A DNA stretch of 64,000 nt, from positions 248,001-312,000 of the forward strand of contig NZ_SPQR01000006.1 in assembly GCF_004766055.1 (NCBI RefSeq), read 5' to 3'. This DNA comes from Desulfosporosinus sp. Sb-LF (GTDB lineage Bacteria > Bacillota > Desulfitobacteriia > Desulfitobacteriales > Desulfitobacteriaceae). Under the pieces are notes generated by a model that worked only from the letters and a program-made list of their open reading frames with translations, did no database searches and was not told where the DNA came from. The position numbers and the translations under genes were made by a program. Shown piece by piece: positions 17,867 to 24,869 of this stretch; within the stretch, counting starts at the first letter, position 1, and each line of letters starts with the position of its first letter.

Positions 17867-19093
17867 CTATTTTGCGGCCTCTTTGGTCATATCTAATACC
17901 TCTTCAGTTTCAGCCTTGAGAATAAGATTTAAGAAAATTCCTGCTAGAGTAGCAAACATGATACCATGATTAGTTAACCCGATGCCTAAAGCGAATATTA
18001 CTGCTGCAATAATAAGGTTTTTGTTTTGTGAAAAATCGACTTTAGCTTCGATGAGAGTTCTTAGTCCAGCTGCGCCAATCATTCCGAATAATAGGATTAC
18101 TACGCCACCCATAACTGGGGTTGGAATGGACATAATCAATGCTTGCAAGGGGTTAAAGGTACTTAGAATAATGGCACTAATAGCCGCAATCCATATATTG
18201 AATGTGCTATATACCTTCGTAATGGCTAATACACCGATATTTTCTGCATACGTTGTCAGTGGAACTCCACCAAACAAACTGGCTATACCTGTTGCTAAAC
18301 CATTCCCTAAAACAACTCTATCAAAACCTGGGTCTTGAATTGGATCAGTATGAGTAATGTTACCAAGAATCATCATATGACCTAAATCTTCAATCAGTGT
18401 AATGAGAGCTAATGGAGCGAAAGTTAGTATAGCAGTTACATTAAAGTTGAGTGTGCCAAAACTGCTGAATGGTAAAACAAATGGCGTTTTAAAAGATGCA
18501 ATAATCTTGGCTGTATCAACTAATCCCATAAACCCAGCAAGTATATATCCTGCCACAATCGCTATAAGAATTGGTATGACTTTAGGAAACCCTTTAGCAT
18601 ATACACTGACTAAAATTGCTACTGCTAATGTAAAGATTGCTACAATCCAATTTGCACCTGCCATTGATATTGCTACTGGTGTTAAACTTAATCCGATAAT
18701 TGCTACAACACTTCCTGCAACAACAGGGGGGATTATTTTGTTTATCCACTTAGTACCAAATAGGCGAAGTATAAAGTAAATGAGAATATATGCTATACCT
18801 ACCGATAAAACTCCGGTCATTGCTGAAGCTAGATTATGCTGATCCTTGATAAATGCTGTTAAACTGGCAATAAAGGCGAAAGATGAACCGAGATAAGCAG
18901 GAACTTTGCTACGTGTTAGAAGTAAGAATACTATTGTCCCAATACCTGAACAAAACAATGCTGTGGCGGGACTTAGCCCCGTCAGGAAAGGCACTAAAAT
19001 TGTGGACCCCGTCATGGCAAACAAATGTTGCACTCCGAGGGGTATAGCTCTAGTTAATGGTAATCTTTCGTTAATTTGAACTTCATTCATCAT
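17867..19093 (-). CDS. uraA: Uracil permease (NCS2 family)
   Basis: A 408-residue integral membrane protein of the nucleobase-cation symporter-2 family that imports uracil with protons. It starts with RLPLTRAIPLGVQHLFAMTGSTILVPFLTG, matching UraA/PyrP, and has about 12-14 hydrophobic helices. The substrate-binding region is TLIEDLGHMMILGN, followed by TYAENIGVLAITKVYS. AGGAGG lies 8 bases before the ATG. Base composition looks more AT-rich than the flanking genes. It lies between the two halves of an older permease gene, so it was probably inserted or exchanged there. It may be transcribed from the older promoter and PyrR attenuator at 19496-19648. Confidence 0.92.
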   Translation of the reverse strand: MMNEVQINERLPLTRAIPLGVQHLFAMTGSTILVPFLTGLSPATALFCSGIGTIVFLLLTRSKVPAYLGSSFAFIASLTAFIKDQHNLASAMTGVLSVGIAYILIYFILRLFGTKWINKIIPPVVAGSVVAIIGLSLTPVAISMAGANWIVAIFTLAVAILVSVYAKGFPKVIPILIAIVAGYILAGFMGLVDTAKIIASFKTPFVLPFSSFGTLNFNVTAILTFAPLALITLIEDLGHMMILGNITHTDPIQDPGFDRVVLGNGLATGIASLFGGVPLTTYAENIGVLAITKVYSTFNIWIAAISAIILSTFNPLQALIMSIPTPVMGGVVILLFGMIGAAGLRTLIEAKVDFSQNKNLIIAAVIFALGIGLTNHGIMFATLAGIFLNLILKAETEEVLDMTKEAAK

Positions 19094-19339
19094 CTTGTCA
19101 TCCTCCTAATTGTACTTAATGCCTATACAGGCATGTAAACTCTCAGGTATTACTCTGAAGGAATCCTCCTTACAGTCGGTGCTGTCTTCGTTTCGCTAAC
19201 GCGAAACTCAGCTAGACCTTGTGTTCTTTTAACCCTTCGGGTTAGATTGGTTAGTAACTCAATCCAATCAATTACTACATATCTCATATAGAATTTTTAT
19301 GAAATAATAATGCCTCAACCCGTTGGTAATTAAGGTACT
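19094..19339 (-). other. Spacer between the permease remnant and uraA
   Basis: This stretch holds two short perfect hairpins (TAACCCGAAGGGTTA near 19230-19244 and TTTCGCGTTAGCGAAA near 19191-19206) and the uraA ribosome-binding site. Neither hairpin has a T-run. No PyrR-binding loop is found in this part. Confidence 0.5.
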
Positions 19340-19477
19340 CTAGTTATTATCGTAATATACACCGAGTTTAAAAGGGACAAGAACCGTAGCACCGAACATG
19401 GCAAAGACGTGTAGTGAACCGAGAGGGACCGCCTGGGCAAGGGGGAGTTTTTCGTGGATTTGAATTTCTGTAGACAT
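19340..19477 (-). pseudogene. Uracil permease, N-terminal remnant (45 codons)
   Basis: ATG at 19477, preceded by GAGGAGG, starts a frame reading MSTEIQIHEKLPLAQAVPLG, then HVFAMFGATVLVPF, clearly the N-terminus of an uracil permease. After about residue 36 the similarity stops, and the frame ends in an unrelated tail and TAG. The ribosome-binding site, PyrR leader and promoter upstream are intact. Together with 17003-17372 it is the rest of a gene broken by the segment 17365-19365. Confidence 0.88.
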
Positions 19478-19495
19478 CGTATTCCTCCTCTTTCT

Positions 19496-19599
19496 AAACA
19501 AAAAACCTCTTCCCTGCCCGCAAGCAAGAAAGAGGTGTCCATGTTTAATCCATGGTTCGCCATTCCCTTCTTAGTCTCACGGGACTAATTTAAAGGTGC
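19496..19599 (-). promoter_or_regulatory. PyrR-dependent attenuator (pyrimidine leader)
   Basis: On the minus strand the leader contains TTAGTCCCGTGAGACTAA (19588-19571). It holds AGTCCCGTGAGACT, which fits the PyrR-binding loop consensus ARUCCNGNGAGGYU with one accepted change. A terminator hairpin follows (ACCTCT / AGAGGT arms at 19536-19505, then T5GTTT). This is the standard design in which PyrR with UMP/UTP favours the terminator. It precedes the broken permease and probably still controls the downstream intact uraA. Confidence 0.9.
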
Positions 19600-19618
19600 A
19601 AGGATTTAACTTGTATTG

Positions 19619-19648
19619 AGCATACCATAATTCATTCTATTTTGACAA
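19619..19648 (-). promoter_or_regulatory. Candidate promoter for the PyrR leader
   Basis: On the minus strand TTGTCA (19648-19643), 18 bases, then TATGCT (19624-19619). The PyrR loop begins about 30 bases downstream. Confidence 0.65.
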
Positions 19649-19702
19649 GAGGTTATTAATTTCTTAGCCTCAATTATCTGGCTCGGCATGTTCAGCGGTG
19701 TG

Positions 19703-19731
19703 TTGACATACTGTCCTATAACTGTTACACT
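19703..19731 (+). promoter_or_regulatory. Candidate sigma-A promoter for the SAM riboswitch transcript
   Basis: TTGACA (19703-19708), 17 bases, then TACACT (19726-19731). The riboswitch P1 helix starts 20 bases later. Confidence 0.75.
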
Positions 19732-19750
19732 GTTTTTTAATTTCATAAAT

Positions 19751-19945
19751 CTCTTATCTGGAGTGGTGGAGGGACTGGCCCAATGAAACCCGGCAACCAG
19801 CCGTTAACTCTTGCGTTTTGATGCAAGGAAGCGGTATGGTGCTAATTCCTGCAGAAGACAGTTATAATGATTCTTCTGATAGATAAGAGGAGTGGCAAAT
19901 AATGGGCAAGCCTCTTCTCTTTTCAGAAGGGGCTTTTTGTTTCTT
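19751..19945 (+). ncRNA. SAM-I riboswitch (S-box) with terminator
   Basis: P1 is formed by CTCTTATC (19751-19758) and GATAAGAG (19882-19889). The core has GAGGGACTGGCCCAATGAAA, then CCCGGCAACC, and GGTGCTAATTCCTGCAGAA, all hallmarks of the S-box aptamer. A terminator follows: AAGCCTCTTCT (19908-19918) with AGAAGGGGCTT (19925-19935) and a T-run. The 3' strand of P1 (AAGAGG) can pair with CCTCTT of the terminator as an antiterminator, so SAM binding should stop transcription. The next clear gene is priA, followed by def and fmt, an unusual regulon for this riboswitch. Confidence 0.95.
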
Positions 19946-20075
19946 CTTAAATTCCTTTCGAAGATTTTCAGTTACAGATGCGGCGATGGAGCACTTTAAG
20001 GGGATTTATCTGATCACTCCTTTTAATTACTATGAGATGACGGTTGAGTTGACAAAGTATATAATGGTAAGGTAA
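19902..20075 (+). CDS. Possible 57-residue ORF inside the riboswitch expression platform, doubtful
   Basis: ATG at 19902, with GAGGAG ten bases upstream, opens a 57-codon frame that runs through the terminator hairpin and ends in the priA promoter region. The product (MGKPLLFSEGAFCFF...) is not recognised. The ribosome-binding site overlaps the 3' strand of riboswitch P1. It could be a SAM-controlled small protein or simply a chance frame. Confidence 0.2.
   Translation: MGKPLLFSEGAFCFFLNSFRRFSVTDAAMEHFKGIYLITPFNYYEMTVELTKYIMVR
20037..20065 (+). promoter_or_regulatory. Candidate second promoter for priA
   Basis: ATGACG (20037-20042), 17 bases, then TATAAT (20060-20065), placed 44 bases before the priA start. 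It would allow SAM-independent expression of priA. Confidence 0.5.
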
Positions 20076-20108
20076 TGTTGATATTTTTGCTGATAAGGAG
20101 GCGTCTTG

Positions 20109-22385
20109 GTGTTTCGCTATGCTGAAGTATTGGTTGATGTAGCAAATCGGCGCCTGGATCAAAGTTATCATTATGCTATTCCTGAGCATTTTGCCTTGAT
20201 AATAGGAATGCGAGTACTCGTCTTTCTTCAAAACCGTAAGGTTCAGGGACTTGTCGTGAATGTGACCAATGATCTGCCAGATGAACTGGCGTCTGTAAAG
20301 CTGAAACCCGTTCTGGAGATTGTGGACGAAGAGAGTCTTGTTCCTACGGAGCTGATTGAGCTGGCACATTGGTTAGCAAAAACGACAATCTGCTCTGTGG
20401 CACAATGCTTACATACGGTCTGGCCGCTACTCAAAGGAAAAGTAGAAGAGTGGATCATTCTCCAGGTATCTATTAAGGATCCAGATGTTCAGACTCTGCA
20501 GTGGCTGGATACGGATGCTTATCGTGCGATTTCGGTGCTTAACCGGGCGCGGAGTAAGTCTATATCTCTAAAGATCTTCTTAAAACGAGCGAATATCTCC
20601 GTGGAGATGCTTGAGAAACTTATCCAACAAGGGTTGGCGAAAAAGGAAACTCGCTTTGTTTCGACCGGGGAAGGGTCTAAAAGGAAAGCATCTTGCAATG
20701 AAGGTCCATTAGAGATCAATGGCTCCAACTCTCCTTCAGGTCGGACTTACGAATTAACCGTGGAGCAAGCCTCGGCAGTGAGCAAAGTGTCGGCTGCATT
20801 AGAGGGAGGTTCATCTCAAACTGTTTTATTGCATGGTGTGACAGGTAGTGGAAAAACGGACGTCTATCGAGAGTTGATCACAAAGGTATTAGTCGAAGGT
20901 GGAGATGCCATTCTCCTTGTACCTGAGATTTCCTTGACTTCTCAAGTTGCTCGTTATTTCGAAACTCAATTCGGCGGGAAAGTCATAATTTTGCACTCTG
21001 GCTTACAGCCAAGGGAAAAAATGAAAGCCTGGGAAGACATTTTATCTGGGCAAAAGCGGATCGTCATCGGGGCTCGTTCGGCTGTGTTTGCACCTCTGCC
21101 AAATTTACGTCTCATCATTTTAGATGAGGAACACGATGGCGCGTATAAACAAGATGAGAATCCCAAATACCATGCACGAGATGTTGCCCGTAAGCGGATG
21201 GAACAGCGAAAGGGTGTGGTATTACTCGGGAGTGCGACTCCTTCCTTAGAAGCCTATGCTGCAGCGCAATCGGGTAAAATACACTTGTTAACGATGACTG
21301 CGCGGATTGGAATGAGTGTCTTACCGCCCGTTGAAATCGTGGATATGCGGGAGGAACTTTTAAATGGAAATCGGAGCATGTTTTCTCTTCTTCTACAACA
21401 AAAATTGAGGGAAAGACTTGAACGTGGCGAGCAAACCATGCTTTTTTTAAATCGCAGGGGGTATTCCACCTTTGTAGTTTGCAGGGAATGTGGTTATGTG
21501 ATGGGTTGTCCTAATTGTGATATTGCCCTCACTTATCATAGTCAAGGGCAGGCTATGTGTTGCCACTATTGTAACCACAAAGAGCTTCCTCCTCATACGT
21601 GTCCGCAATGTGGTAGTCGGTACATCCGGTTTTTTGGACAAGGAACACAGCGTGTGGAGGAGGAGCTTCAGGGCTTGTTGCCAGAGGTTCCTATATTGCG
21701 ATTAGACTTCGATACGACACGATCTGGCGAAGCACATCGCACGATCTTGGAAAGTTTTCGTCGTCAAAAAGCATCTATTCTGGTAGGGACGCAAATGATG
21801 GCCAAAGGGCTCGATTTTCCGAATGTCACGTTAGTTGGAGTGATTGCCGCAGATCAGATGCTCAATATGCCCGATTTCCGGGCCAGAGAACGGACGTTTC
21901 AACTTTTAACTCAGGTCGCTGGTCGAGCGGGGCGGAGCATAAAAGCGGGTGAAGTTGTCATTCAAACGTATTCGCCGACAGAGGGTGCTATTTTGAGGGC
22001 AGCCCATCATGATTTCCAAGGGTTTTTTTGGGAAGAGATTCGGTATCGTAAAGTGCGAAGGTATCCGCCGTTCACCCATATCATCCGTGTCCTACTACTT
22101 CATGAAAAAGAGGATCGGGTCATCAGAGGGGCTAATGATTTGGGGGCATGTCTGCAGCAGGGAATGCAAAACCCTAAATTTGGAAATAATGAATTAGATA
22201 TCCTGGGACCCGCTCCAGCTGTTTTACCTAGACTTAAGAATCAATGGAGATGGCAAGTATCCGTTAAAGGGACAAATTTGGATCAACTCAGGGCGTTTTT
22301 GCATCGAGGGGTTCAAATGTTTTACAAAAATTCTGCTAGTAGTGGCGTTGTTTTGAACATTGAAGTCGACCCCCTTTCCAGTTAA
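20109..22385 (+). CDS. priA: Primosomal protein N' (replication restart helicase PriA)
   Basis: PriA recognises abandoned replication forks and reloads the replisome; it is a 3'-5' DNA helicase. The 758-residue product has the N-terminal fork-binding domain (FRYAEVLVDVANRRLDQSYHY), Walker A GVTGSGKTDVY (~residue 245), the DEEH box (LIILDEEHDGAYKQDENP) and a zinc-binding region with four CxxC-type pairs (CRECGY, CPNC, CHYC, CPQC; ~residues 460-505). Helicase motifs V-VI follow (GTQMMAKGLDFPNV, QVAGRAGR). GTG 20109 lies 7 bases after AGGAGG; TTG 20106 is an alternative. It heads priA-def-fmt. Confidence 0.97.
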   Translation: MFRYAEVLVDVANRRLDQSYHYAIPEHFALIIGMRVLVFLQNRKVQGLVVNVTNDLPDELASVKLKPVLEIVDEESLVPTELIELAHWLAKTTICSVAQCLHTVWPLLKGKVEEWIILQVSIKDPDVQTLQWLDTDAYRAISVLNRARSKSISLKIFLKRANISVEMLEKLIQQGLAKKETRFVSTGEGSKRKASCNEGPLEINGSNSPSGRTYELTVEQASAVSKVSAALEGGSSQTVLLHGVTGSGKTDVYRELITKVLVEGGDAILLVPEISLTSQVARYFETQFGGKVIILHSGLQPREKMKAWEDILSGQKRIVIGARSAVFAPLPNLRLIILDEEHDGAYKQDENPKYHARDVARKRMEQRKGVVLLGSATPSLEAYAAAQSGKIHLLTMTARIGMSVLPPVEIVDMREELLNGNRSMFSLLLQQKLRERLERGEQTMLFLNRRGYSTFVVCRECGYVMGCPNCDIALTYHSQGQAMCCHYCNHKELPPHTCPQCGSRYIRFFGQGTQRVEEELQGLLPEVPILRLDFDTTRSGEAHRTILESFRRQKASILVGTQMMAKGLDFPNVTLVGVIAADQMLNMPDFRARERTFQLLTQVAGRAGRSIKAGEVVIQTYSPTEGAILRAAHHDFQGFFWEEIRYRKVRRYPPFTHIIRVLLLHEKEDRVIRGANDLGACLQQGMQNPKFGNNELDILGPAPAVLPRLKNQWRWQVSVKGTNLDQLRAFLHRGVQMFYKNSASSGVVLNIEVDPLSS

Positions 22386-22513
22386 AAAGCAATTTTATTT
22401 GATAACGAAATAAAGTATATTATGGATAATTGCAAAATTACTTACTAGAAAGCATAGATAAAATAGTGACAAAAGACTTCAGTTAGGGCTTTATTGAAAG
22501 GAGTAATTGAAAA
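22386..22513 (+). other. priA-def spacer
   Basis: 128 AT-rich bases with no clear hairpin terminator and no convincing promoter. It ends in the GAAAGGAG ribosome-binding site of def. Confidence 0.5.
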
Positions 22514-22966
22514 ATGGCTGTTTATAAGATTGTTGAAATGGGTGCAGAGGTATTACGTGAAAAGGCAAAAGAAGTTAAAGAAATTAATCCTTCTATCATA
22601 AAACTCCTTGATAACATGGTTGATACAATGCGTGCTGCAGAGGGAGTGGGGTTGGCCGCTCCTCAAATCGGAGTATCCAAGAGGGTCGTCGTTATTGAAG
22701 TAGGAGATAGGTTGTTGGAACTCATTAATCCTGTCATTTTAGAAAAAGAGGGGGAGCAAATGGATGAGGAAGGGTGCCTTAGCATTCCAAAGATGACAGG
22801 TGATGTACTGAGGGCTGCTAAAGTTCGTGTTCAGGGCCTAAATCGCCAAGGAGAACTGTTGGATATTCAGGCGGATCGTTTGTTGGCTCGGGCTTTACAA
22901 CACGAAATTGACCATCTCGAAGGAATTTTATTTGTTGATGTTGCGAAAAAGACCTATAGAAGCTGA
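22514..22966 (+). CDS. def: Peptide deformylase
   Basis: Def removes the formyl group from nascent N-formylmethionine peptides, using Fe2+ or Zn2+. The 150-residue protein has the three motifs GVGLAAPQIG, EGCLSIP (metal-binding Cys) and QHEIDHLEG (two metal-binding His and the catalytic Glu). It starts MAVYKIVEMGAEVLREKA, typical of type 1 enzymes. AAAGGAG precedes the ATG. It pairs with fmt, which adds the formyl group, separated by a palindromic element. Confidence 0.97.
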   Translation: MAVYKIVEMGAEVLREKAKEVKEINPSIIKLLDNMVDTMRAAEGVGLAAPQIGVSKRVVVIEVGDRLLELINPVILEKEGEQMDEEGCLSIPKMTGDVLRAAKVRVQGLNRQGELLDIQADRLLARALQHEIDHLEGILFVDVAKKTYRS

Positions 22967-22971
22967 ACGCT

Positions 22972-23078
22972 GGCGGGTTAGGCTGTCGAGAGCGCTTTCT
23001 GCAAGCGTCAGTTGGTTGCGTCGCTGCTCTATGGACAGCACCTTCTAACTCATCCGCTTAGCAGAAACGTTCCGATCC
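22972..23078. repeat. Palindromic intergenic element, type C (between def and fmt)
   Basis: Outer arms GCTGGCGGGTTAGGCTGTC and GACAGCACCTTCTAACTC...CGC pair imperfectly, and an inner pair GAGAGCG / CGCTGCTCT adds to the stem. It begins right after the def stop, like copies A and B, but shares little primary sequence with them. Confidence 0.55.
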
Positions 23079-23111
23079 ACGAACTTCGGACTTCGAGAAG
23101 GGGGAATCAGT

Positions 23112-24074
23112 ATGCGTTTAGTTTTTATGGGTACACCGGATTTTGCCGTACCTTCTTTACGAGCCTTGGTGAATGGAGGACATGATGTTGTGGGGGTCTT
23201 TACACAACCTGATCGGCCGGCTGGGCGAGGCAAAAATTTAAAGCCCAGTCAGGTTAAAGTTGCGGCAGAGGAATTAGGAATACCTGTTTTTCAACCGAAA
23301 AAGATTAAAACTTCGGAAGGAATCCAGTTGCTACGGGTCTTAGCTCCAGATAGTATTATTGTTGTTGCCTATGGACAAATCTTATCAAAGGATATTTTGC
23401 AATTGCCTCCAAAGGGGTGTATTAATGTCCATGCTTCCCTGTTACCCGCTTACCGTGGGGCAGCCCCAATTCATTGGGCGGTCATGAAGGGAGAATCCCA
23501 TACGGGAGTGACTACTATGCTTATGGATGAAGGTTTAGATACAGGGGACATATTGCTAAAACAAGAGGTTCCAATTTCTAACGAAGCAACAACCGGCGAG
23601 ATTCATGATGAGTTAGCCGCTCTCGGTGGAGGTCTCTTAATAGAAACTCTACGTGAATTGGAAATGGGAAGTTTAATTGCTACACCTCAAATTGGAGAAT
23701 CCAATTATGCGCCCCTGCTGAAACGTGAACATGAAGGTGTCGATTGGTCACGTAAGGCGACTGAATTGCATGATCAGATTCGCGGGTTGAATCCTTGGCC
23801 AGGCGCGTTTTCGACTTTTCGGGGAGAAAATCTTAAGATTTGGCGAAGCATGCCCTTTTCCTGGTCAGACAAGGATTTAGAAACGGAAGGGTTTGCGAGG
23901 GAAGTAACCGCTGAACCGGGTCAAATAATCGAGATGCTTGGGACTGGGTTACTGGTTCAGACTGGGAATGGAATTCTTCGAATTATAGAGGTCCAACCAG
24001 CAGGGAAACGTGCTATGTCAGCTCGTGATTTCTTTAATGGTCGGCATGGGCAGATTGGAGAGAAATTCAACTGA
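23112..24074 (+). CDS. fmt: Methionyl-tRNA formyltransferase
   Basis: Fmt formylates the initiator Met-tRNA using 10-formyltetrahydrofolate. The 320-residue product starts MRLVFMGTPDFAVPSLRAL. It carries the catalytic region INVHASLLPAYRGAAPIHWAV (Asn, His and the SLLPAYRG loop), the Asp-containing TGVTTMLMDEGLDTGDIL segment and a C-terminal OB-like tRNA-binding domain. AGAAGGGGG lies upstream of the ATG. It functions with def, completing the formylation cycle. Confidence 0.97.
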   Translation: MRLVFMGTPDFAVPSLRALVNGGHDVVGVFTQPDRPAGRGKNLKPSQVKVAAEELGIPVFQPKKIKTSEGIQLLRVLAPDSIIVVAYGQILSKDILQLPPKGCINVHASLLPAYRGAAPIHWAVMKGESHTGVTTMLMDEGLDTGDILLKQEVPISNEATTGEIHDELAALGGGLLIETLRELEMGSLIATPQIGESNYAPLLKREHEGVDWSRKATELHDQIRGLNPWPGAFSTFRGENLKIWRSMPFSWSDKDLETEGFAREVTAEPGQIIEMLGTGLLVQTGNGILRIIEVQPAGKRAMSARDFFNGRHGQIGEKFN

Positions 24075-24182
24075 TAGATTCAAGAGTTAAGCTATTACGG
24101 GTTATATATCTACAATAATCAGATATTAATTAGAAACTCCTGCTTTGGGGATTTTACACTGGTTGTAAATGGAGGGTGCATT

Positions 24183-24869
24183 ATGTTTTGGGATTCTACA
24201 ATGGTCCTTTTAATTCCGGCAATATTACTCTCTTTATTCGCGCAATACCGAATTTCTTCTGCCTACAAGCATTATTCTTCCATACGTGCCCAGTCGGGGC
24301 TTACGGGAGCACAGGCTGCGCGAGCAATATTAAATGGTAACGGGCTTTACGATGTGCGTGTGGAACCGATTGGGGGGCGGCTAAGTGATCACTACGACCC
24401 GCGTAGCAGGGTCATTAATCTCAGTGAAGATGTCTATCACGGTAATTCACTTTCTTCCGTGGCAGTGGCGGCTCATGAAACGGGTCATGCGTTACAACAC
24501 GCGTCAGGGTATTTTCCCATGCAACTTAGGTCGTCCTTTGTCCCTGTGGCTAATATTGGCAGTGGGGCTGGCCCGATTCTAATCATGATAGGTCTTTTTA
24601 TGCCGAGTTTTGGCTGGCTCCTTCAGTTGGGGATTTTGGCGTTTACATTTGCAGTCCTGTTTCAGTTGATCACCCTTCCTGTGGAATATAATGCCAGTCA
24701 CAGAGCGTTGTTGCTCTTACAGGAGGGACGTATGTTGGGGAGTGATGAAGTCCGTGGCGCACGTTCGGTGTTAAATGCGGCTGCGTTGACCTATGTTGCC
24801 GCTGCCTTGGCTGCAGTACTGCAGTTGGCTCGGTTTATTCTGATAGCTAGAGGTAGAAGTGATGATTAA
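24183..24869 (+). CDS. Membrane zinc metallopeptidase (YugP-like, DUF zinc-metallopeptidase family 2)
   Basis: A 228-residue membrane protein. An N-terminal transmembrane helix (residues ~5-20) is followed by a soluble part with the zincin motif AAHETGHALQHA (HExxH, ~residue 99). Two or three further hydrophobic helices at ~118-165 and ~195-220 follow. This matches the YugP/neutral zinc metallopeptidase family; its substrates are unknown. GGAGG lies before the ATG. Its end overlaps rsmB by 8 bases, so the two are coupled. Confidence 0.88.
   Translation: MFWDSTMVLLIPAILLSLFAQYRISSAYKHYSSIRAQSGLTGAQAARAILNGNGLYDVRVEPIGGRLSDHYDPRSRVINLSEDVYHGNSLSSVAVAAHETGHALQHASGYFPMQLRSSFVPVANIGSGAGPILIMIGLFMPSFGWLLQLGILAFTFAVLFQLITLPVEYNASHRALLLLQEGRMLGSDEVRGARSVLNAAALTYVAAALAAVLQLARFILIARGRSDD

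Noticed and set aside
19094-19339. Separate PyrR attenuator directly before the intact uraA
   Set aside because: No PyrR-loop consensus and no stem with a T-run was found in this spacer; the only attenuator is at 19496-19599.
19968-20369. Minus-strand 133-codon frame opposite priA
   Set aside because: It is antisense to the conserved priA N-terminus and the composition does not look like a protein from this genome.
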